A model generated the notes under the pieces. That model was given only the letters and a program-made list of their open reading frames with translations. It did not search any database and was not told where the DNA came from. The position numbers and the translations under genes were made by a program. From the NCBI GenBank assembly GCA_949283445.1, contig CASDTD010000067.1, positions 1-9,562 on the forward strand: a stretch of DNA of 9,562 nucleotides. The letters are read 5' to 3'. Shown piece by piece: positions 1 through 6,200 of this stretch; the stretch's first letter is position 1; the number at the start of each line of letters is the position of its first letter. The DNA comes from an uncultured Coriobacteriia bacterium. Its GTDB lineage: Bacteria > Actinomycetota > Coriobacteriia > Coriobacteriales > QAMH01.

Positions 1-1029
1 CGTGGGTGCGATGGTGCCGATGCAGCCGCGCAGCTGGCCGCGCTCGTGGATAGAGACGAAAGCACCGGCGCGCTGCCGCAGCATCTCGTCAGGCAATCTG
101 TCGGGGCGCTCGATAGCGCGCCCGGTGTGTACGTAGCCCTCTACGCTTGCCCGCGCGAGCGCGACATAGGGGTCGACGTCATCATCGTCATCGGCGGTTG
201 CCTTGTCAGCGCCTTCGATTTCGAATGCGGCCATACCGTAGCCGACGCCGAAGGGGCCTTCGTAGCTTAGAAGCTCGTTTGTGTGCGCGGTGTTCTCGAG
301 TGCACCCGCCATGATCTGCCACGAGCGCACGCCGCATTCGGCTGCCGCCTCGCATAAATCTTCGCCAAGGTCGAAGAGCTTGCCGAGTTTGCCGCTTTCG
401 AATACGTCGCACAGCTGCGCGTCGAGCTCAGGCCCTTCGGGCGCGAAGCCATAGGGACCGTCTTCCTTGAGCTTGTGGGACATGTCGCCGCTTGCCACGA
501 AAACGACCTTACGTCCGGTCTGCTCGACGGCGCGCTCGATTGCTTGTCCGAACATGCGGTGCACGGCGGGCGGGAAGCCGGAAAGCCCGATGCGCACGAG
601 CTGGTAATCGAGCTCGATGTTCGCCTCTTCGTATGCTCGTTCGACGAACCACAAGGGAATGAACGTGGCGTGGTCCATCTCCCGGTCGCGCCAGGAGCTG
701 GGTGCGGTCATGATTCCCGCTTCGTCTGCCGCGCGTGCTATCGCTTTGGCAAGCTCGGTGTCGATGGTTGCCGCGACCTTCGTTTGCGGCGCCCGAAACG
801 CTTCCATGCTGCCTTTGAGCGTCTTTTCGGTGGTGATGTGGAAGGCATCGCGGTAGAGCGGGGCATGGGGCGAGGTCACGATGATGGTTGCGGGCCGGTG
901 AGCCACGATGCGGCGCGCGATTTCCCGGTATGCGTCGATGGTGTTCTGTATTCCGTGCTCTTGTCCGCGTCCAACGGTGGGGATGATGAGCGGTGGATGG
1001 CAGACAGCGTATGCGGCGACGATTGACAT
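1..1029 (-). CDS. amrA: AmmeMemoRadiSam system protein A-type fusion (LigB-like + AMMECR1 domains), 3'-truncated by window edge
   Basis: The minus-strand frame is open from ATG at 1029 to position 1, giving 343 residues with no stop. Residues about 1-270 resemble the LigB/MEMO class III extradiol dioxygenase fold. They start [16 protein letters not shown] with His11, followed by TSPHAP with His55 and SGDMSHK with His185, spaced like metal ligands of that family. From about residue 284 a second domain starts ([14 protein letters not shown]) and reaches [10 protein letters not shown] and [12 protein letters not shown], the AMMECR1 signature; its remainder lies off the left edge. Family knowledge: AMMECR1 and MEMO homologues occur with a radical SAM enzyme in the AmmeMemoRadiSam system, whose reaction is unknown to me. 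No partner radical SAM gene is visible here, though it could lie beyond the edge. The start is supported by GGGAGG seven bases upstream. The domain calls are firm; the family name rests on the fusion and on motif recognition. Confidence 0.85.
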   Translation of the reverse strand, partial: MSIVAAYAVCHPPLIIPTVGRGQEHGIQNTIDAYREIARRIVAHRPATIIVTSPHAPLYRDAFHITTEKTLKGSMEAFRAPQTKVAATIDTELAKAIARAADEAGIMTAPSSWRDREMDHATFIPLWFVERAYEEANIELDYQLVRIGLSGFPPAVHRMFGQAIERAVEQTGRKVVFVASGDMSHKLKEDGPYGFAPEGPELDAQLCDVFESGKLGKLFDLGEDLCEAAAECGVRSWQIMAGALENTAHTNELLSYEGPFGVGYGMAAFEIEGADKATADDDDDVDPYVALARASVEGYVHTGRAIERPDRLPDEMLRQRAGAFVSIHERGQLRGCIGTIAPT

Positions 1030-1036
1030 GGACAAG

Positions 1037-1042
1037 CCTCCC
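1037..1042 (-). promoter_or_regulatory. Shine-Dalgarno of the LigB/AMMECR1 gene
   Basis: On the minus strand the bases read GGGAGG, with seven bases before the ATG at 1029. This is the best ribosome binding site in the window and fixes that start codon. A TACACT at 1070-1075 (minus) could be a -10 box, but no matching -35 is seen. Confidence 0.75.
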
Positions 1043-1148
1043 GTCTTCACGAGTTTCGTGTGCGCTTTCAGTGTAGCAGCTACGGTGCGTGATGGCGCCG
1101 AATGCCCGGGGGACTTATCGTGCGGGCGAGAGCTTGGTACGTTTACGA

Positions 1149-1185
1149 ACTGCCTATCTGCTGCGGTACGCTAGAATGCCGGCCA
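1149..1185 (+). promoter_or_regulatory. Possible promoter giving a leaderless permease mRNA
   Basis: TAGAAT at 1172-1177 is a good -10 hexamer and ends seven bases before the ATG at 1185. Transcription would therefore start at or near the A of the start codon. The -35 is weak (CTGCCT at 1150-1155, spacing 16). No Shine-Dalgarno precedes this ATG or the alternative ATG at 1176. Leaderless mRNAs are common in Actinomycetota, so this is plausible but unproven. Confidence 0.35.
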
Positions 1186-2333
1186 TGGACTTCGCGCGCA
1201 TCAAATCATTCATCAGCAAAAACGCCGTCACTGTCATCGCGGCGCTCGCTGCTGTAGTGAGTATGCTCTTTGTGTCGCCCGATGTGACGTATCTTTCGTA
1301 TTTCGATATGCGGACCTTGGCCTGCTTGTTCTGTCTGCTTGCCATCGTGCAGGCGTTTCGTGGCATCGGCGCGTTCAACGTGCTCGCGCGGGCTATCATC
1401 CAGCGCTTCAAGACGTTGCGCGGCGTGGTAATCGCGCTTGTCGTGCTCACCTTGGTTGCTTCGCCGTTCATCACCAACGACATGGCGCTCATCATGTTTC
1501 TGCCCCTTTCGGCGCTCGTGCTGCTTTCCTCGCATAACGAACGCATGCTGCCCTTCACCTTCACGATGCAGGCGCTTGCGGCTAACCTCGGCGGCATGCT
1601 CCTGCCTTTCGGCAACCCGCAGAACATCTTTCTCAACTCGCATTTTGGGATATCGTTTCCCGACTTCATTTTTACGATGGCTCCCTCGTGGGCTGCGTCG
1701 GTCCTGCTCGTCATCGTATGCTGCATCATCGGCGTGAAATCTGTTCCCGTGGAGGTTCCTCGTGACAGCGCCAACGATCGGATACGACTGCCGCGCAAAC
1801 GCGTCGCGTTGTATCTGCTGTTGTTCGTCATAGCGTTGTGCATGGTGTTTCGCGTCGTGCATCCTGTCGTCGGGGCCGTCGTCATTGCTGCTGCACTGGT
1901 CTTCGTGGATAGGAGCGTGTTCAAGCGTGTGGACTACGGCCTGCTGCTGACCTTCGTGTTCTTCTTCATTTTCTCTGGGAATATGGCGCGCATTCCCGGT
2001 ATCCAGGAATTCCTCACGGCTCTCATGGGCGAGCATGCGCTTTTGACCAGCGCGTTGACGAGCCAAATCATCAGCAACGTTCCCGCCGCAATCTTGCTGG
2101 CACCGTTCACGGACGTGTATCAAGGGCTGCTCATCGGCGTCAACATCGGCGGAGCTGGCACGCTTGTGGCGTCGCTTGCGAGCCTCATTGCCTTCAATCA
2201 GTTCCGCAATGTCAAAAGCGAGTTCGGGCACATCGACAGCGTCGCCAAGCTCACGAACGCACGCTACGTCGGGCTGTTCAGCCTCTACAACTTCGCGTTC
2301 CTGCTTGTGCTCGTCGTGCTGTGCTTGTTCTGA
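1185..2333 (+). CDS. SLC13/ArsB/CitM-type permease (ion transporter superfamily)
   Basis: This is a 382-residue, strongly hydrophobic protein with roughly ten membrane segments, probably a secondary transporter in the cytoplasmic membrane. It carries the internally duplicated signature of the ion transporter superfamily. The first half has ITNDMALIMFLPL (Asn98-Asp99) and then PFGNPQNIF (residues 143-147). The second half has ISNVPAAILL (298-300) and GVNIGGAGTL (320-326). These paired motifs form the re-entrant hairpins that bind ion and substrate in SLC13, CitM and ArsB relatives. The substrate cannot be told from sequence; a carboxylate, sulfate or arsenite-type anion are candidates. The frame is open upstream to 1089, with starts at 1089, 1092, 1134 (TTG) and 1176. 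I chose 1185 because the upstream stretch does not look like protein and a -10 box sits just before it. It is divergent from the LigB/AMMECR1 gene and appears monocistronic. Confidence 0.83.
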   Translation: MDFARIKSFISKNAVTVIAALAAVVSMLFVSPDVTYLSYFDMRTLACLFCLLAIVQAFRGIGAFNVLARAIIQRFKTLRGVVIALVVLTLVASPFITNDMALIMFLPLSALVLLSSHNERMLPFTFTMQALAANLGGMLLPFGNPQNIFLNSHFGISFPDFIFTMAPSWAASVLLVIVCCIIGVKSVPVEVPRDSANDRIRLPRKRVALYLLLFVIALCMVFRVVHPVVGAVVIAAALVFVDRSVFKRVDYGLLLTFVFFFIFSGNMARIPGIQEFLTALMGEHALLTSALTSQIISNVPAAILLAPFTDVYQGLLIGVNIGGAGTLVASLASLIAFNQFRNVKSEFGHIDSVAKLTNARYVGLFSLYNFAFLLVLVVLCLF

Positions 2334-2373
2334 GTAACGCTCGTCTTTATGCGTCTGCTGCAAGATGTGCGCC

Positions 2374-2395
2374 TGTCGTCGCGTCACACGTTTGC
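2374..2395 (+). repeat. Solitary copy of the 22-bp GTCACAC repeat motif
   Basis: These 22 bases match unit 1 of the large array (8755-8776) at 19 of 22 positions, including TGTCGTC, CGTCACAC and the closing TTTGC seen in other units. It lies 41 bases after the permease stop codon. A second, badly decayed copy near 2410-2431 is possible but not convincing. The presence of the motif in two intergenic regions more than 6 kb apart indicates a dispersed family. Confidence 0.7.
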
Positions 2396-2419
2396 AGAGG
2401 GGCTGCCTCAGTGCCCACG

Positions 2420-2447
2420 CTGACCTGCTGTTAAGCATGTATAGAAT
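2420..2447 (+). promoter_or_regulatory. Possible distal promoter of the surface-protein gene
   Basis: CTGACC (2420-2425) and TAGAAT (2442-2447) are 16 bases apart and match the sigma-70 consensus at four and five of six positions. The -10 overlaps the left arm of a small inverted repeat, ATGTAT (2437-2442) and ATACAT (2455-2460), with 12 bases between. It is weaker than the proximal promoter and may only be chance in an AT-rich stretch. Confidence 0.3.
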
Positions 2448-2460
2448 GAAATCCATACAT

Positions 2461-2489
2461 TTGTAATGTTCATCTGTTTCTGGTATAAA
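2461..2489 (+). promoter_or_regulatory. Sigma-70-type promoter of the surface-protein gene, with inverted repeat over the -10
   Basis: TTGTAA (2461-2466), then a 17-base spacer, then TATAAA (2484-2489). TGG precedes the -10, giving an extended -10 element. The predicted mRNA start is near 2496, leaving a 5' leader of about 50 bases. A perfect 6-bp inverted repeat, CTGTTT (2474-2479) and AAACAG (2487-2492) with a 7-base gap, covers the -10 and is a candidate operator. The region 2430-2540 is much more AT-rich than the flanking genes, as expected for a promoter. Confidence 0.6.
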
Positions 2490-2536
2490 CAGCGAGTTTA
2501 CAGATATTTCAAATTCGCACGTCAAACCATGTAAAT

Positions 2537-2541
2537 GGGGG
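2537..2541 (+). promoter_or_regulatory. Shine-Dalgarno-like G run deciding start at 2547
   Basis: GGGGG lies five bases before the ATG at 2547. An in-frame ATG at 2535 overlaps this run and has no site of its own. It would also add four residues (MGAE) ahead of the basic start of the signal peptide, so 2547 is preferred. Confidence 0.45.
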
Positions 2542-2546
2542 CTGAA

Positions 2547-2993
2547 ATGAAGCTTATCCGCACGCGCCTCATAGCGTCTGCTGCGATTTCTCTTGCGCTT
2601 GTTGCTTCTTTGGGAGCTGCTCCTCTGCAGGCGGGTGCAGCAGGGGAGGGCTCTGACGCATTTTCCAATTTCGTCACGCCGAGCATCTCTCCTGCTGGAA
2701 CGACGATCAATCTGTTCAACTACGACACCACGAACAACAACGGCACAGACAATGATAAAGGCATCAACGCCGGCCACCAGCTTCATTTCCATACGGGGAA
2801 TGCTACATCTGGACCGGCTTCGTGGACGACGATGAACACGTGGACAGGTGAGAGAGGTGGCCCTCGTCAAGGGATCGTTCAAGACACGCTTGTCGACGGC
2901 TATCCGGAAATCAAAGCGCAAACCGATCCTGGCGCCGATGGCCACGGGACGCATCAGATCAGGCAGGAGTCGCTTGGCTACCTGTTCAACTAG
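2547..2993 (+). CDS. N-terminal open frame of the surface adhesin: signal peptide plus first part of fibro-slime domain
   Basis: This frame encodes 148 residues. The basic start MKLIRTR is followed by a hydrophobic stretch (LIASAAISLALVASLGAAP) and a likely signal peptidase site near QAGAAG, about residues 29-34, so the product is exported. The mature part has TINLFNYD, then KGINAGHQLHFHTGN and RQGIVQDTLVDGYPEI, the usual opening of the fibro-slime family (named from slime-mould and fibrobacter proteins). The frame ends at TAG 2991-2993 in the middle of that domain, right after ESLGYLFN. Taken alone it would be a secreted stub with no cell-wall anchor, and it probably has no function by itself. 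Confidence 0.75.
   Translation: MKLIRTRLIASAAISLALVASLGAAPLQAGAAGEGSDAFSNFVTPSISPAGTTINLFNYDTTNNNGTDNDKGINAGHQLHFHTGNATSGPASWTTMNTWTGERGGPRQGIVQDTLVDGYPEIKAQTDPGADGHGTHQIRQESLGYLFN
2991..2993 (+). other. In-frame amber stop (TAG) inside a conserved domain
   Basis: The context is AAC TAG TAC, codon 149 of the reconstructed gene. The next possible start in the same frame is GTG at 3213, 73 codons later. It has a modest AAAGG at 3204-3208, but initiation there would give a protein without a signal peptide. Single-base precursors include CAG, GAG, AAG and TAC. Confidence 0.85.
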
Positions 2994-3212
2994 TACGACC
3001 AGGGCACGCCGGGCGCAAACCGCGTCGAGGGAAAGACGACGTACCTCGATGTCCAGAACCTTCTCCAGCTCGATGACGATGGCTATTACTACTACAACGC
3101 CGCATATAACGGGAAAAGCTGGGACGACGGTCCTTCGCAGGGCTATGCGTCTGCAAACTACGCTTCGTTCGACCCAGATACCAATGCTTTCACGCTGTAT
3201 GACAAAGGTGCA

Positions 3213-6200
3213 GTGAAACCTGTCGGCACCACTTCGTCCTACGGCCAGTTCTTCCCGTTCAACGATGCATCTGAAGTGTTCGAGCAGAGAAACGGCAAGC
3301 TCGTCCAGAAAGACATTACCTCTGCCAGTACGCAGCTTGACCATTACTTCGGCGCGTCGATGATCTCGCGCTTTGTCCAGCCGCAAGATGGCAGGGTCGC
3401 ATCGACGGGTAAGCCCATGACCTATCAGTTTTCCGGCGATGATGACGTGTGGGTCTATATCGACGGCGTGCTCGTCGGCGATTTGGGCGGTATTCACGAC
3501 AGATGCACATTCACCATCGATTTCAGCACGGGCAAGGTCGTCGTTTACGACTCCAGGGGCAACGTGGTCCAGAATACGACGTTGAAGAGCCTGTATGAGA
3601 GCGCCGGCCGAGTGGACAGCACATCGTGGAACAGCGACACCTTCGCAGACAACACCTACCACACGCTTAACTTCTTCTACCTGGAACGCGGCGGCAACGA
3701 CTCTAACATGAGTCTGCGCTTCAATCTGGTCACTACACCGGTGAGCTCTATCATCAAGACCGACCAGAGCGGAAACCCTGTCCAGGGCGCCGAATATCAG
3801 CTGTTTGCTGCAGACGCCGACTACGACAAGATCGGCAATACGCCTATCTATACGGGCACAACCGACCAGAACGGTCATCTCGACTTCATCGACTCCGAGG
3901 GCTTTCCCATCAGCCTGTCGAAGATCGACGAAGAGTACGATTATCTGATCTTGCACGAAAAGACCACGCCTGCGGGTTATCGCTCGGGTCCCGATATCCA
4001 CCTTCGTTTCGAGGACGGCCTGCTGCTTGCCACGAACGTCTGGGAGACAGGGTCCTATTCGCAGACGGGATTACGTATCGAATATCCCCAAAATGGCCTT
4101 GAAGACGCTGCTGGCACAACCTATCCAGATGACGGTGAGGGTACTAACTTCGCTGTCGTCTTGAAACGCGATGGCGAGAACGGGACGGTCGATACGGCGC
4201 AGCCTGTGGGCGGCAGCGTGCTCGGCGGCTGGTTCGTGTACGAGGCCACTATGGAGAATGTCATCAAAGCCGCGCAGTCGAACCCTTGCGTCTATGAGCC
4301 CAGCTCGAGCGGCGCCTATTACGCGGAGATTGCCGATACGCCCGGCGACATCACGAAATACCGCTATATCGGAGGCGTGGTGAACGAGGACTGGGAATAC
4401 GTCGTGGCGACCTACCATACCTCGGCAAGTTCCCTGGCAGGCGCGACACCCGAGAACACGGTGCGTCTCGAGGAGGACGAGAGAAATCTCATGAACCGCG
4501 TCTTCTTCGCCACCTTGTACACGTCCAACGTCAAGAACAAGCTCCTCGTCGAGAAGATGGACGATAAGGGAGCCCTTCTGGACGGCGCCACGTTCGGCCT
4601 CTACAAGGCGGAGGACGTGAACGTGGGAACGGACGGCCGGGCGACGGTGAAAGAGGGAGCTGAACCTGTCGACACGGCAACTACGGCAACCGTCACAGAC
4701 GATCTGGGCGAAGTCGTCACGGGCGTGGGATTGGCGACGTTTCCCACTGAAGGTAAGCTGCTCTACGACGGGAAGTACTACCTCATCGAGACGGAGGCTC
4801 CCGAACATTACCGCGCAAACGCCACTGCGGTTCCCGTATTGGTCGACAATACGGGTGTCTATGCCGACGCGGGTCGGATGAACGACGGCGTGGTCGTGTA
4901 CCGCGGCGTGGGGCGAGTTGTGTCGCCGGTTGCCCAGTTTGCCGTCGACGACGATGTCGATGCCACGTTGCACGACATCAAGGAGGATATCCAGACGACG
5001 CAAGATGACCTGTTCGCCAGGACTCCAGACAGTGCGCAGTGGAGCACGCCGACAGAGGAGATGACGCAGGACACACCGACCGAGATTCACTTGCATTATG
5101 CGGATGACCCGTCTGACAACGCCATTGTCGATTACGTTCCCCAGGAACCAGGAGGAAAGATCGGCCTCCGCACTGATGAGGGTTGGTCGAAGATCGGCAT
5201 CTACCAGTGCCTCGAGCATAACCACAGCGAGCTGACCGACTACAAGCAGGACATCGGTGATGTCAACTTGGTGCACTCCTATTCTGGTTCCGTCGCGGTG
5301 GGTATTACCGACCAGCGCACGGGCACGCTCTCGGTGGAAAAGAAGATCGCGGTTCCCGAAGGCTCGAGTCTTACCCCCGACGCGGAACGCGAGTTCGAGT
5401 ACACGCTCACGCTGAACTACGCTGATGGAAAACCGTATGCCTGCCGTGAGCTTGCCTGCGCGCTTTCGAACAAGACGCCACAGCAGGGTACGGCATCTGA
5501 GAACAAGTCCTTGACCACCAATGCCCAGGGTATGTGCACTTTCAAGCTGAAAGCAGGGCAGACGCTCGAGATCGACGACATCGATGCCGATTGCACGTAC
5601 ACGCTGACGGAGAAAGGCGTCGCGCCATATACACCCAGCTGGGAGAAGACGACTGCCGAAGTCGGTAAAGACGCGGTGCAGGAGACGGGAGCGGCTGCCA
5701 AAGGCGCCGATGCGGCGGTTGGCGGCACCATCGTCCACGGTGACAGCAGCGTCGTGTACTCGAATGCCTACGAAGTCTCTCCTGTGACGGCGGAGATTTC
5801 CGTTGCCAAGACGCTCGACGGACGTGCCGGCCTTGCCGACGAAAGCTATTCGTTTACGGCGACGACGGCAGACGAGCAGACGGCAAACGCGCTGAAGGTG
5901 GGTAAGGTCGCGTTCGAAGACGGCGATTCTACAGCGTCCGTTTCCATGACAGATGCTGCCGAGAACGTGTCGGTTACGGGCACATTCAAGACGCTCACGT
6001 TTACCGATGCAGGCACGTTCGCGTTCGAGGTGGTAGAAGATGTTCCCGGCAATGCCGTCAACGATACAGTAGATGATGGCAAGACCTCGTATGAGGACGC
6101 TTCGGCTGAAGAGAGGGCGAAGCCCGGCTGGCGTCTGGATGGCGTCACTTACGATACGCACGTTTCCAAGGTGACGTTCGAGGTGACCGATGACAAGAAC

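Noticed and set aside
475..1026. 183-codon plus-strand frame opposite the LigB/AMMECR1 gene
   Set aside because: The minus strand encodes clear LigB and AMMECR1 motifs over the same stretch; the plus-strand peptide matches nothing.
2399..2416. Intrinsic terminator after the permease
   Set aside because: Only a 4-bp GGGC/GCCC stem with a 9-base loop and no T tract; too weak to call.
2991..2993. Pyrrolysine or other recoding at the amber codon
   Set aside because: No recoding element or pyrrolysine gene is visible in the window, and the position is in a loop of a structural domain where a special residue has no evident role. Kept only as a remote option in the amber finding.
1206..4001. 931-codon open frame on the minus strand across the permease and the start of the surface-protein gene
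   Set aside because: It runs antisense through two well-supported genes and a promoter region. Its translation is Arg/His/Val-rich without family motifs, as expected from GC-rich codon bias on the opposite strand.
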